A DNA stretch of 62,110 nt from CAYRSA01 sp964494845 (GCA_964494845.1 CAZBSC010000001.1:1-62110), one strand, 5' to 3'; numbered from the stretch's first letter, positions 33,295-42,104 are shown. Program-made: numbers and translations. The notes: a model not told the origin generated them from the letters alone.

Positions 33295-33762
33295 ATGAAA
33301 AAACAATTTCACTTAACCAAAGAGGGTGTAGAAGAGCTAACGCAGGAATGCAAGCAGCTCGTAGCACAACGTGGGCCAATAGCAGAGCGTATTAAATCTG
33401 CCCGAGAGTTTGGGGATTTAGCTGAGAATGCCGAATATACCAACGCAAGAGAAGAACAAGAGAACGTCGAAGGACGAATTGCTGAAATAGAGAATATTCT
33501 TCTAAATGTAGAGGTTATCAAAAAGCCCGCCAATGACAGCAAAGTTCGACTCGGTTCTGGCGTAAAGTTAAAAAGTGCAGAAGACGGTGGAAAAACTAAA
33601 GAGTTTAAAGTAGTAGGAACAGTTGAGGCAGATCCGATGAACGGTAAAATTTCTGACGAGTCACCGATAGGCAAGGCTCTAATGGGTCGTAAAGTGGGTG
33701 ATAAAGTCGAGATAGTAACTCCTGCAGATACTTCTACATACAAAATAGTAAGCATTTCATAG
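33295..33762 (+). CDS. greA: transcript cleavage factor GreA
   Basis: Rescues backtracked RNA polymerase. The 155-residue product has the N-terminal coiled coil with the acidic tip (SAREFGDLAENAEYTNAREEQ, DLxENAEY being the Gre signature) and the C-terminal FKBP-like domain with SPIGKALMGRKVGDKVEI. The length is normal. It has its own promoter and lies in front of lysS. Confidence 0.96.
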   Translation: MKKQFHLTKEGVEELTQECKQLVAQRGPIAERIKSAREFGDLAENAEYTNAREEQENVEGRIAEIENILLNVEVIKKPANDSKVRLGSGVKLKSAEDGGKTKEFKVVGTVEADPMNGKISDESPIGKALMGRKVGDKVEIVTPADTSTYKIVSIS

Positions 33763-33804
33763 TACTAGCGAAGATAATATAACTGAGGTAAGCTAGAGTT
33801 AAAT

Positions 33805-35337
33805 ATGCAGTGGCTAAATAATATTGTCGACGAGCTGATAAAACGTAATCCAGAAGGAGAGATTTTGGTTTCTTCTGGTGTTTCCCCATCAGGAGCTTAT
33901 CATGTGGGGACACTTCGCGAGGTGCTAACAGCTGAGGTAATCATGCGAGAGCTAAAGCTTCGTGGACGCGTCAGTAGGCATATACATGTTTCAGATGATC
34001 TGGATGTATTTCGTAAGGTTCCAAAGGGTCTACCTGATACATATGACAAGTACCTGGGGCGGCCTTTGTGCGATGTGCCAGCACCGGATGGGTCAGACCG
34101 AGGGTACGCAGACTACTATCTGGATGAGTTGCCAAAGGTGGCAAAAGAGCTTCGTTTAGAAATGGAAGTTATGCGTGCGCACGAAAAATACCAATCCGGG
34201 TTTTTTGTGTCTGCGATTGAACAAGCACTTGACTCAATAGCAGATATACGAACAATTTTAGAGAAAGTCTCTGGAAGGAAACTTGATGAAAACTGGTCTC
34301 CCGTTCAAATTATTGAGGATGGTTACCTGAAAAACCGAAAATTTGTGGACATTGATAAAGATAAAAAACAGATACATTACGAAGATAAAGACGGGGATCT
34401 TCAGAAAACCGGTTATACAGATGGCAAGGTAAAGCTAAATTGGCGAATTGACTGGCCGGCTCGTTGGGCGCTACTGGGTGTGGATGCAGAGCCATTCGGT
34501 CGTGACCATGCAACAAAGGGTGGTTCATATGAAACTGGCGCTGTGATAGTAAAAGATGTGTTCGACCAGGTTGCGCCATATCCAGTTCCTTATCATTTCA
34601 TTAATAGAACCGGTGAAACGAAGAAAATGAGCAAAAGTGGTGGCGATACAATAACAGCCGCCCAATTATTAGATATGCTGCCACCAGAGATAGTTTGGTA
34701 TTTTATGCTAAGGTTGCCTCCCGAAAAACAACTATTCTTTGACGAAGGCGAAACACTAATGCGTCTTGTTGATGAGTACAGTGAGCTGCTAGCAAAACCA
34801 GATAAAACAGATGCTGAGAAACAGCTTATTAATCTCTGCAGTTATGGGGTAGCTGAACGTACAGTTAGCAATATACCTTTTTCTCATCTAGTTGCTAGCT
34901 ACCAAGCATCGTTAAAAGATGCCGATATGACGATTGATGTTATTAAACGTACAGAACATGCAGACGTTGCCAGTGAGCAAGCGGCTGTTATTAAAAATGA
35001 ACTACGCTTTATAGACAAATGGTTGGAAAAATATGCGCCTGATGACATAAAATTCTCGTTAGCGGATACAGTCAATACCGAACAATTTAGTGGTCCTCAA
35101 AAACAGTTTATGGCGAATTTGGCTTACAAAATCGTCGATGCCCCAGAGGATGCTGATGGGGAATGGTTCCATAAAGTAATATACGACCTTAAAGAGGAAT
35201 CGGGCCTACAATCTAGAGAGCTATTCATAACACTTTACCTTGTACTTATTGCTAAAACGTCTGGTCCGAGAGCAGGCTGGTTTCTGAGCATTCTGCCACG
35301 CGATTGGCTTGTCGCACGGCTACGACTAGAATCCTAA
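33805..35337 (+). CDS. lysS: class I lysyl-tRNA synthetase
   Basis: Charges tRNA-Lys with the class I fold rather than the usual bacterial class II enzyme. The 510-residue product shows the HIGH-type motif SGVSPSGAYHVGTLRE, the ARWALLGVDAEPFGRDHATKGG block and the KMSKS loop KKMSKSGGD, followed by the alpha-helical anticodon domain. Class I LysRS is known from archaea, spirochaetes, alphaproteobacteria and CPR bacteria, so it fits the proposed lineage. The start is not marked by a good ribosome site; a weak TAGAGT near 33794 may give a nearly leaderless mRNA. Confidence 0.94.
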   Translation: MQWLNNIVDELIKRNPEGEILVSSGVSPSGAYHVGTLREVLTAEVIMRELKLRGRVSRHIHVSDDLDVFRKVPKGLPDTYDKYLGRPLCDVPAPDGSDRGYADYYLDELPKVAKELRLEMEVMRAHEKYQSGFFVSAIEQALDSIADIRTILEKVSGRKLDENWSPVQIIEDGYLKNRKFVDIDKDKKQIHYEDKDGDLQKTGYTDGKVKLNWRIDWPARWALLGVDAEPFGRDHATKGGSYETGAVIVKDVFDQVAPYPVPYHFINRTGETKKMSKSGGDTITAAQLLDMLPPEIVWYFMLRLPPEKQLFFDEGETLMRLVDEYSELLAKPDKTDAEKQLINLCSYGVAERTVSNIPFSHLVASYQASLKDADMTIDVIKRTEHADVASEQAAVIKNELRFIDKWLEKYAPDDIKFSLADTVNTEQFSGPQKQFMANLAYKIVDAPEDADGEWFHKVIYDLKEESGLQSRELFITLYLVLIAKTSGPRAGWFLSILPRDWLVARLRLES

Positions 35338-35404
35338 GATTTAGCATTTTGTATACTTCTAGTGCTTGCAAATAGTTCAATTTAGATTAAAACTAGCAGC
35401 AATC

Positions 35405-36004
35405 ATGCCAATACCTCAAGAACTTTTACCTGAAAAATACGAACTAACAACGTGCGGTGTTATTGCGGGCCTGATTGGGGATGTTGGCCTAAAAGGAGTT
35501 ATAGACGCTGCCCAAAAGGAGACAATCAGGACCGGGTTGCCAGCATATATGCAGAGAATACGCGATTTAATATATCCAGAGCCAACACTTGATCCGGCAA
35601 AAAACCTGTTTAGAGAAACTTTTACCGAATGTGCCAGTCTAATTTTTTCAGCCTACTGTAGTTCAGGTTTGGTACAGCCGCTGGCTGGGCTAGCAATTGT
35701 AGGCATTAATGTAGACCATCTTGGGATAAAAGATCTGGAGAGTGCATCGGCAGAACGACAAATTGAAATTATTGCAGAGAGGAATGAAGTAGCACGGGCA
35801 CTACACCAATCTGATGCAGGTGATTTCATTGATTTGGTTGGGTTTTATGTTTCTGTGTCGAAAGACGATGATGACGCGGGTTTGGGTGCTGAAATAGGTA
35901 TGGAGTATGCCCTCAGTCTACTGGACGAAGGTTGGGCAACCGCAAGAGCCCAAGCAATGGCTTTGCAGATCCCGCATGGTGATTGGGACGATTTACTCAA
36001 ATAG
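35405..36004 (+). CDS. hypothetical protein
   Basis: Not recognised. The product of 199 residues is soluble, mildly acidic and helical in appearance, with Cys residues scattered (TTCGV, ECAS, AYCSS) and a C-terminal part EYALSLLDEGWATARAQAMAL. ATG 35405 is used; a TTG at 35366 would add 13 residues and lies two bases after the start site predicted from TATACT at 35352-35357, so it is a real alternative. Its neighbours are lysS and another unknown, so context gives no clue. Confidence 0.6.
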   Translation: MPIPQELLPEKYELTTCGVIAGLIGDVGLKGVIDAAQKETIRTGLPAYMQRIRDLIYPEPTLDPAKNLFRETFTECASLIFSAYCSSGLVQPLAGLAIVGINVDHLGIKDLESASAERQIEIIAERNEVARALHQSDAGDFIDLVGFYVSVSKDDDDAGLGAEIGMEYALSLLDEGWATARAQAMALQIPHGDWDDLLK

Positions 36005-36139
36005 AAAAAATATACTAAGAAACGATTGCAGTTCAGGGATTGTGCAATGAATAAATACCGGCCTGTTTAACCACTAAACAAATCTATACTTCAATTAAAA
36101 TTATGAAAAAATCAAATAACATTGTAGTATAGAAAAATT

Positions 36140-36541
36140 ATGAGTGATCGCATAGCACAAGTATCTTTTGAATTAATGGATGCTAGGACCAACACTGCTT
36201 TGCTCGCGGATGTCGGGACTCATCTAGTACAGGTGATCGATAGCGAGCTTGGTATTCAGGGCTTTTCGGTGGCCGACGATTCTAGTTATAGGGTGATGCC
36301 AACTTATGATCGAGTCCAAGATCATGTTCTTCTTCGAACAGAGAGGGCTGAAATGATCGCAGGATTTGCGGCTATGAGGCACGACGTTATGGTGCTACTT
36401 TGCAGGACACCAGAGAGAAAAGGCTTTTTTTATCAGTCTGAAGATCGAGAAAGAAAGTACCCTATTGTCTGGAGAGAGAGTGACGCGGCTTATGAGGCAT
36501 TGTTTGGCTATGCCCAAAGAATGACTCAGTTCACCAATTAG
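36140..36541 (+). CDS. hypothetical protein
   Basis: A 133-residue soluble protein with no family I recognise. The centre holds a strand-rich stretch (YRVMPTYDRVQDHVLLRTERAEMIAGF) and VMVLLCRTPERKGFFYQ. TAGTAT at 36125-36130 predicts a start three bases before the ATG, and there is no ribosome site, matching the near-leaderless style of the rest of the window. It is followed by a small membrane-gene pair with a separate ribosome site. Confidence 0.6.
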   Translation: MSDRIAQVSFELMDARTNTALLADVGTHLVQVIDSELGIQGFSVADDSSYRVMPTYDRVQDHVLLRTERAEMIAGFAAMRHDVMVLLCRTPERKGFFYQSEDRERKYPIVWRESDAAYEALFGYAQRMTQFTN

Positions 36542-36612
36542 GGGCTAGCTAATACTGGCAAGAGCTAGCACTTAGGGTGTAAAATAGTAGGTAGGAAAGG
36601 AGACAATTTATT

Positions 36613-36831
36613 ATGGCATCGTCTTCGAAAAAAGAAGTCAAAAAGTTATATTTGTCATCTGATAACAAAATGTTATCAGGCGTATGTGGGGGGATCGCAG
36701 AATATTTTGATGCGGATCCTACACTAGTCAGGCTAGGTTGGGTCATCGCATCGATTATGACCGGGTTATTCCCTGGGTTATTAGGTTACATAATCGCAGC
36801 TGTGGTCATTCCGGAGAAATCAGATAAATAA
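36613..36831 (+). CDS. PspC-domain membrane protein
   Basis: A 72-residue protein consisting of one PspC domain: KKLYLSSDNKMLSGVCGGIAEYFDADPTLVRLGWVI followed by a hydrophobic region with a central proline and glycine (FPGLLGYIIAAVVIP). The KxL-xR/S-xxxx-GVCGGIAEYF pattern is diagnostic. PspC proteins take part in membrane-stress responses in some bacteria, but stand-alone copies have no fixed role. GGAAAGGAG lies upstream. The next small membrane gene follows after 14 bases. Confidence 0.9.
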   Translation: MASSSKKEVKKLYLSSDNKMLSGVCGGIAEYFDADPTLVRLGWVIASIMTGLFPGLLGYIIAAVVIPEKSDK

Positions 36832-36845
36832 CTAAAGGAGAGTTT

Positions 36846-37049
36846 ATGGGAAAAGCTAAAAAAACAGCAAATGCAATGAACAGCGGTGGTGGGCCAACAG
36901 GGTTTGTTCTGTTTATTGCATGGATTGGGGCTGTAGTATATTTTGTCGGGCAAGTCGATGGATTTTGGAACATAATTTTAGCCTTTTTACAGGCCTGCGT
37001 ATGGCCAGCCTATGTCTTGTACCATGTACTGCAAATCTTGAATGTCTGA
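36846..37049 (+). CDS. small two-helix membrane protein
   Basis: A 67-residue protein with a short basic start, then two hydrophobic segments (FVLFIAWIGAVVYFV and IILAFLQACVWPAYVLYHVL). AAAGGAGAG sits just before the ATG, in the gap after the PspC gene, so the two are probably one operon. No family was recognised; similar small proteins often accompany PspC-type genes. Confidence 0.65.
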   Translation: MGKAKKTANAMNSGGGPTGFVLFIAWIGAVVYFVGQVDGFWNIILAFLQACVWPAYVLYHVLQILNV

Positions 37050-37097
37050 CTATAAAGTAGATCCTAATAAGCAAAGTTACTATTACTAGATACGATA

Positions 37098-37736
37098 CTA
37101 GGGTAGTTGTATGATGGCGAAATAATGTATGCAAGCAGCGGCCACAACGAACACATGCCAGGTAACATGCATGAACGGTTTTTTACTGGCTAGAAAAATC
37201 GCGCCAGCAGTATATAAAACCCCACCAATAATCAGTAGCCAAATAACATTTGGGGGCAGGGAACTCATTTTAGGGACAAATAGTATGGCCAACCAACCAA
37301 ATGCTATATAGATTCCTGCGCCAAATTTATTCATTGCTTTCGGTAAAGTTGCCTTTAATGTTATGCCCGCACTAGCTAATGACCACACGAGCACTAGCAA
37401 GAGTGTCATAGCCCAACCACTGTACATAGCAACTATAAATGGTGTGAAAGTCCCAACAATCAGCAAAAATATTGCACCATGGTCGAGTATTTGAAATACG
37501 CGGGCAGCGCCAGTGAACTTTAGCGCATGATATAGGGATGAGGTGGTCATCAGTAGCACCAAACAGATAGAATAGACCCAAAAACTGATTGTAAACGCGG
37601 TTGATGCATCCAGGGTAACCAGACCAATTATTAAGCCAACGAACCCAAATATTGCTCCTAGTCCATGAGTTAGACTACTAAAAACTTCTTCGACAATTTT
37701 TAATGGAGTTTTAACATTTTTTATTTTAGTGGTCAT
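37098..37736 (-). CDS. hemolysin III / PAQR family membrane protein
   Basis: A 212-residue protein with seven membrane segments. Family marks are EEVFSSLTHGLGAIFG near the start, SSLYHALK with the conserved Ser and His, DHGAIFLLIVGTFTPF, and the final HVFVVAAACIHYF. The three His and the Asp form the zinc site of PAQR-type hydrolases, which are thought to act on lipids; the name hemolysin is historical. TATAAT at 37748-37743 is exactly six bases before the ATG, so the mRNA is predicted to be leaderless. It converges on the small membrane genes. Confidence 0.93.
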   Translation of the reverse strand: MTTKIKNVKTPLKIVEEVFSSLTHGLGAIFGFVGLIIGLVTLDASTAFTISFWVYSICLVLLMTTSSLYHALKFTGAARVFQILDHGAIFLLIVGTFTPFIVAMYSGWAMTLLLVLVWSLASAGITLKATLPKAMNKFGAGIYIAFGWLAILFVPKMSSLPPNVIWLLIIGGVLYTAGAIFLASKKPFMHVTWHVFVVAAACIHYFAIIQLP

Positions 37737-37742
37737 TTTTTA

Positions 37743-37748
37743 ATTATA
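37743..37748 (-). promoter_or_regulatory. -10 box of the hemolysin III gene, leaderless
   Basis: TATAAT on the minus strand with six bases to the A of the ATG at 37736. Confidence 0.5.
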
Positions 37749-37865
37749 CGCCTACTAAAATACAACCCTCCCTTAGTCCGCTTTGACTACAAAGATCAGA
37801 TCTGGAGCGAGCATCAGCAGTGCGAAACCGGCATCATATACTTTCGTAATTGGTAGGCGCTAGGA

Positions 37866-39587
37866 TTAGAGCGTGGAGCTAAAGTCGCCAAATTTTACGT
37901 TTTTTGTGATTGGGTCGCTGTTGAAATGCGTTGCATCATGGGTGACACGAAAGCGGTTAGCAACTGGGATGGATTCATTTATAACTGACCAGCTTTTTAC
38001 GTAGTTTCCTGCCCAGTAGGCTTGGCCAGTTGATGTTCTGGTCCCAGACCACTTGTTGTTACTAAAATTTAAGTTTTGGATCGGCTGATTTTTACTACCA
38101 ACGATTATTGCCAACTGTTCTTTTGCTATGCCTAGTTTTATGACATTGTTTGCAATAGTATAGTTTTTGACTGCAAACTTAGATCCTGCAGCAGCATTGT
38201 AGTTGCCGCGGATCTCGAAAACTTGCTGGCCACCACCGCCACTAGTATCTATGTGAGAATTTATGATGCGAATGTTTTGGGCGTCACCAATACCAATTAG
38301 CCGGCCATGCAATGTCGCATTTCGACCAACGGTTAAAGTAAAGTTGTCGAACGTTATCCCCACAGAACGCTCTCCAACCGATATTGCCGGTGAAGCAACC
38401 AGCGGACAATCCATTGGATTAGGGTATTGAACTAAAGAACAGTTTGACGGACGTTTAGATGATGGAACTGGTGGGGAGCATTTAAGGGGGTCAGGCTCTG
38501 ATTTTAGGGAGCAACTAATGGGTCTATACGTGAAATTTAGATTTTTGAATGTAGTTTGAGTCGAAGACATTGCAGCCTCGACTGCCTCTGTTGTGTAATC
38601 ACCCGAAATATTAGTGAAATTGTTTTTTACTAAAGCATTGAGCGCTATGGGTGTATCGACACCCCTAAATTGAATGTCCTTTACTGTGCACGAGTAACAC
38701 AAGCCAGCAGCCAGCCCAATCTCGCCGCCTTCGAAAACAATTCCTGATAGTTCGGACGATTGTACTGCATACCAAGGAACATCACGATCCATGATATAGC
38801 TTAGATGGGGATTATAGCCATCTATTTTACATATTTGTGGCGGACCATCCTGTGGGTCACCAATGCTATTCAGAGCCTTGTCAGCCAATACCAGCCGACG
38901 GCTACTATCAAAGATTTTTTCTATGCGGGTGAATTGTACAAAATCAGGTTGACTCCAACCGTCATTATTATCAAATTGCTTTGTCGAACGAATGCAAACG
39001 ATTTCCCCGGCTTTTAGTTTTTTTACATCGCTACGATACTTGAGTGTAATAGTATTCGATCCTTTGGCCCAAGTCGTTTGCTTAGTTGCCAAGTTTTCAA
39101 AATGCCCGCGTTTTCCGTGAAAATCTGGCTGACGTTTATCATAATTGGATGGAAAAGCATTCCCAAGCACCATGTCATAAGGGCTGTCGGTTTGCACAAT
39201 GACGCTTTTACCGGGCGTACCTCTAAGCCGAAGATTCGACTTCATGAACAGCGGTTTTGTTATGCGGTACCTACCTGGAGGCAAAGTTAGTATCCCACGT
39301 TTTTTGCTTGTGTAGTCAATAGCTTTTTGTAGAGCAACCGTATCGTCTGTGGTGCCGTCGCCAATAACGCCAAATGATTTTAGTGTTTTTGATTCGGCCT
39401 CTGCTGGGTCTTGGTTGCCGAAATGTCTTATACCAAAAAATAGGCCTAAAATAACAAATAATAACAGAGCTACAAAAATCAAAAGAAACATATGTTTTCT
39501 ATGTTTTTTTGGCTCGGGGCTTATAGGGTCAATGACCGGAGTCTGAGGGGAAATTGGGGGTTGTGACTGAATTGTTTCAGGGTTCAT
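37866..39587 (-). CDS. membrane-anchored beta-helix protein (pectate-lyase-like fold)
   Basis: The 573-residue protein has a Pro-rich cytoplasmic start, one membrane segment (MFLLIFVALLLFVILGLFFGI, about residues 33-53) and a large outer domain. That domain begins with SFGVIGDGTTDDTVALQKAI and ILTLPPGRYRITKPLFMKSN, the classic opening of the pectate-lyase-3 type right-handed beta-helix. Later parts have beta-helix rungs with Asn and Ile ladders. A Pro/Ser/Cys-rich loop with paired cysteines (SCSLKSEPDPLKCSPP; NCSLVQYPNPMDCPL) is inserted near residue 360. It may bind or cut surface polysaccharide of a host cell; substrate and activity are unknown. Confidence 0.85.
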   Translation of the reverse strand: MNPETIQSQPPISPQTPVIDPISPEPKKHRKHMFLLIFVALLLFVILGLFFGIRHFGNQDPAEAESKTLKSFGVIGDGTTDDTVALQKAIDYTSKKRGILTLPPGRYRITKPLFMKSNLRLRGTPGKSVIVQTDSPYDMVLGNAFPSNYDKRQPDFHGKRGHFENLATKQTTWAKGSNTITLKYRSDVKKLKAGEIVCIRSTKQFDNNDGWSQPDFVQFTRIEKIFDSSRRLVLADKALNSIGDPQDGPPQICKIDGYNPHLSYIMDRDVPWYAVQSSELSGIVFEGGEIGLAAGLCYSCTVKDIQFRGVDTPIALNALVKNNFTNISGDYTTEAVEAAMSSTQTTFKNLNFTYRPISCSLKSEPDPLKCSPPVPSSKRPSNCSLVQYPNPMDCPLVASPAISVGERSVGITFDNFTLTVGRNATLHGRLIGIGDAQNIRIINSHIDTSGGGGQQVFEIRGNYNAAAGSKFAVKNYTIANNVIKLGIAKEQLAIIVGSKNQPIQNLNFSNNKWSGTRTSTGQAYWAGNYVKSWSVINESIPVANRFRVTHDATHFNSDPITKNVKFGDFSSTL

Positions 39588-39657
39588 ATTTTACCTTAAG
39601 TGTTATTATACACCAGAAAGAAGCTATCCGATGAAGCATCAAAATGTAGACAGAGTT

Positions 39658-40073
39658 TTATAGATTATATTTGGCTCTAACCTGATCTTGGTTTATACCG
39701 TTTACGATGTTATTAAACCCGATTTCTTTTAATATGTTGCCAGCAACATTCGAGCGCGNNNNNNNNNNNNNNNNNNNNNNNNNNNNNNNNNNNNNNNNNN
39801 NNNNNNNNNNNNNNNNNNNNNNNNNNNNNNNNNNNNNNNNNNNNNNNNNNNNNNNNNNACGATGTTATTAAACCCGATTTCTTTTAATATGTTGCCAGCA
39901 ACATTCGAGCGCGAACCACTAACACAGTACAGGATCAGCTCGGTGTCTTTTGGTGTGTTTTTCAACTTTTCGGCGCCTGACATTAGCTCACTCGGCGGAA
40001 TATTGATAGCACCATCAACATGTCCCCGAGCATACTCTTCTGGTTCACGCACATCAATAATCAATCTATCCAT
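39658..40073 (-). CDS. rhodanese-like protein, interrupted by a scaffold gap
   Basis: The gene runs from ATG 40073 to TAA 39660-39658 but contains 100 N and a duplicated 55-base flank. When the two identical flanks are merged, the frame closes exactly: 86 residues ending VNGINQDQVRAKYNL. The protein has the rhodanese start LIIDVREPEEYARGHVDGAINIP and an active-site loop YCVSGSRSN with the catalytic Cys at residue 50. It would transfer sulfane sulfur. An extended -10 (TGA-TATAGT) lies exactly six bases before the ATG. Its sulfur acceptor is unknown. Confidence 0.88.
39704..39913. repeat. assembly artefact: 55-base direct repeat flanking 100 N
   Basis: Bases 39704-39758 and 39859-39913 are identical over 55 positions and lie on either side of a run of exactly 100 N (39759-39858). 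A round gap size with identical ends is what a scaffolder produces when two contigs overlap but are not merged. Removing 155 bases restores the rhodanese gene in frame. Confidence 0.92.
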
Positions 40074-40079
40074 ATAGTT

Positions 40080-40088
40080 ACTATATCA
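40080..40088 (-). promoter_or_regulatory. extended -10 of the rhodanese gene, leaderless
   Basis: On the minus strand TGA-TATAGT covers 40088-40080, with six bases to the A of the ATG at 40073. Confidence 0.5.
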
Positions 40089-40151
40089 AAATCAAACATT
40101 TCTAGGGTATTTAACATTTACAAATAACGGGATATATTATAGAATAGTATT

Positions 40152-41156
40152 ATGGAAGTGGATTTAATAGACGCGAGCAATCAGTTTCGGGCTGCTATAA
40201 CAGTAGATGGTGATATGAGCGCTGCTGCAACGCTTTTGGCCAGAGCTTCAGATATTCCCGTAGATGACATTTTGTCTGAAGTTGAGACACGTACGCAGGC
40301 AATGCCCTCAGAAAAGCCAACAGTCGAACAGGCGAAAGACATTCTTGGGCCACTAGTCTTATCAATTGCTGCATGTGTTGCTGCGCTTCCTCCTACAGTG
40401 GAGCACCCACGATCTAGAGAGGATAGACTGTTTGATGCGGTTAATATTGGACAGACGTTGACTAGTGGTGACAGGGCGCAGGCTCGGCGCATATATAGCC
40501 AGACTTTGCGTGATACTTTTGGGCTTGAGGCAGTTAGCAAAAATGTAAAACTTATGATGAAGGGAAACGAAGAGTTAAGTGCAAGAGACGAATTTCGTAT
40601 TCGGGTGCAATCTAGACTGAAAAAACGTACTAGCACGGAGTCCCCACTACTCACAGGAATTAAGGAGCGATTAGAACACAGAGTGATACCCGAAGAGACG
40701 TCAGAAAAACCTTCGCCTGGCGATAATAGCGTTGGAGAACAGCCGAGAATATGGATCTCAACAACCAATTATGATGCCTTACAGAATGGTTATAAAGTGA
40801 AACCAATGGATTTTGCAATGCTAGGGGTTGAGTTGGGTGGGGCTGCAGTTAAAAAACTCATGGCATTAAATACAAAATTTGGCGAGTTAACCTCAGGGTT
40901 AAAGCCCTGGTGGAAACGGGGATTGATTCGGGTTGGAGTCCCGGTAGGTATTTTTTTGGGCACATGGGCAGCTGTTGACGCTGGGCTTGAATCCCATGGC
41001 GTGCATGTAGTCCCAAGTGTTGGGGAAGTAATTATTGATATAAAGCACGGTTTGGGAGACGAAAGTACAACCGAACAAAGTTTGGGCTCTCCCCAAACCC
41101 TGGTTTTGGTCAAGTCGAGAGATTCCCATCTACCATTGCCAACTAAGAGCCAATAA
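40152..41156 (+). CDS. single-pass membrane protein, unknown
   Basis: A 334-residue protein not recognised as any family. It is mostly helical and charged for 250 residues, with one membrane segment near residue 275 (VGVPVGIFLGTWAAVDAGL), preceded by a Trp-Lys-Arg cluster and followed by about 60 residues. The layout resembles that of the 510-residue protein at 265-1797: a long polar front, one late helix and a short back end. TAGAAT at 40140-40145 is exactly six bases before the ATG. It directly precedes the heliorhodopsin gene but has a separate promoter. Confidence 0.65.
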   Translation: MEVDLIDASNQFRAAITVDGDMSAAATLLARASDIPVDDILSEVETRTQAMPSEKPTVEQAKDILGPLVLSIAACVAALPPTVEHPRSREDRLFDAVNIGQTLTSGDRAQARRIYSQTLRDTFGLEAVSKNVKLMMKGNEELSARDEFRIRVQSRLKKRTSTESPLLTGIKERLEHRVIPEETSEKPSPGDNSVGEQPRIWISTTNYDALQNGYKVKPMDFAMLGVELGGAAVKKLMALNTKFGELTSGLKPWWKRGLIRVGVPVGIFLGTWAAVDAGLESHGVHVVPSVGEVIIDIKHGLGDESTTEQSLGSPQTLVLVKSRDSHLPLPTKSQ

Positions 41157-41169
41157 CTATTAATTCATG

Positions 41170-41178
41170 TGATAAACT
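41170..41178 (+). promoter_or_regulatory. extended -10 of the heliorhodopsin gene, leaderless
   Basis: TG at 41170-41171, one base, TAAACT at 41173-41178, then six bases to the ATG at 41185. No -35 hexamer at the right distance. Confidence 0.5.
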
Positions 41179-41184
41179 GACATC

Positions 41185-41994
41185 ATGAAAAAACCATCAA
41201 TATCATTGAAGAAAAAACAAAAAATTTCATTTGAAAGCCTTCACAAATGGAACGTTACTCTGGCAGTGTTACATGCGGTGCAGGGAGTGGCGGTTATTTT
41301 GCTAGCAAAAGCTGTCACTTTTCCTGTTAGCACCAACTATATAACTCTAGATACATTAAGTTCATCTGCAGGACAGCCACGATTAGTTCCAGCAACTCAA
41401 AATCTATTTGATGTGAACCTAGCGTATCTTGTTGTGGCTTTCTTTTTCATGTCAGCAATTGCGCACGCGCTAGTTGCCACTAAATTGCGAAAATCCTACG
41501 AGAAAAATCTTAAAAACCACATAAATAAGGTTCGTTGGATAGAGTATGCATTTAGTGCAAGTACTATGATGATCGCAATAGCAATGCTGTCGGGAATTTA
41601 TGACTTATCCAGTTTGCTGATGATATTTATGCTTACAGCGATAATGAATGGCACAGGATTATTAATGGAGTCTTGGAATGGAAAATCCAAAAAAGTTAAT
41701 TGGCTAAGTTTTATTCTGGGTAGCAAGGCCGGAATTGTACCTTGGATTGTTATCGGAATTTATTTCTGGGGCGCAAATGTATACGGTAGCGGGCAAATAC
41801 CAACGTTCGTGTACTTCATTTACGGAAGCCTATTCTTGTTCTTTAATTGTTTTGCACTAAACATGTATTTGCAGTACAAAAGAAAAGGCAAGTGGGCAGA
41901 GTACCTATATGGCGAACGTGTTTATATGATTCTGAGTTTGGTTGCAAAATCTGCACTTGCATGGCAAGTCTTCTTCGGCACACTACGGCCGTAA
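41185..41994 (+). CDS. heliorhodopsin
   Basis: A 269-residue seven-helix retinal protein of the heliorhodopsin group, which faces the opposite way in the membrane from type 1 rhodopsins. Diagnostic features are KWNVTLAVLHAVQG in helix 1 with H30, H94 in helix 2 (AIAHALVA), the helix 3 segment RWIEYAFSASTMMIAI with E120 at the counterion position, and SLVAKSALAWQVF in helix 7, where K255 would bind retinal. Correspondence to the reference protein is by my alignment in mind. No retinal or carotenoid synthesis gene is in the window, so retinal is probably scavenged. The mRNA looks leaderless. Function is unknown; a sensory or enzyme-regulating role is proposed for the family. Confidence 0.93.
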   Translation: MKKPSISLKKKQKISFESLHKWNVTLAVLHAVQGVAVILLAKAVTFPVSTNYITLDTLSSSAGQPRLVPATQNLFDVNLAYLVVAFFFMSAIAHALVATKLRKSYEKNLKNHINKVRWIEYAFSASTMMIAIAMLSGIYDLSSLLMIFMLTAIMNGTGLLMESWNGKSKKVNWLSFILGSKAGIVPWIVIGIYFWGANVYGSGQIPTFVYFIYGSLFLFFNCFALNMYLQYKRKGKWAEYLYGERVYMILSLVAKSALAWQVFFGTLRP

Positions 41995-42104
41995 TAGGCA
42001 CATAATCTACTTCGTTGGAAACTGTGTCACTCACAAGACGTACCGAAAGTACGCCTTGTTGCGTTACTCGTTGCTGCCTCGTATCTCATGCACCAATTAC
42101 GGCC
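41987..42104 (+). repeat. dispersed hairpin-forming repeat, copy A
   Basis: The core at 42008-42089 is similar to 57864-57948: TACTTCGTT-x-x-AA-x-CTGTG, GACGTACC-N4-GTACG-x-CTT, CGTT-x-CTCG and CTCGTA-N3-CAT occur in both in the same order and spacing. An inner hairpin CGTAC/GTACG extends to ACAAG/CTTGT. Outer arms GGCCGTAAT (41987-41995) and ATTACGGCC (42096-42104) enclose the core; the left arm includes the heliorhodopsin stop codon. It could act as a terminator or processing element. Confidence 0.65.

Noticed and set aside
39704..39913. Tandem duplication or insertion inside the rhodanese gene
   Set aside because: The identical flanks around exactly 100 N are the mark of scaffolding; merging them restores the frame perfectly.
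40181..40768. Open frame of 195 codons antisense to the 334-residue membrane protein
   Set aside because: Ser-rich shadow of the sense codons, without promoter or ribosome site; the sense gene has a -10 box exactly six bases before its ATG.
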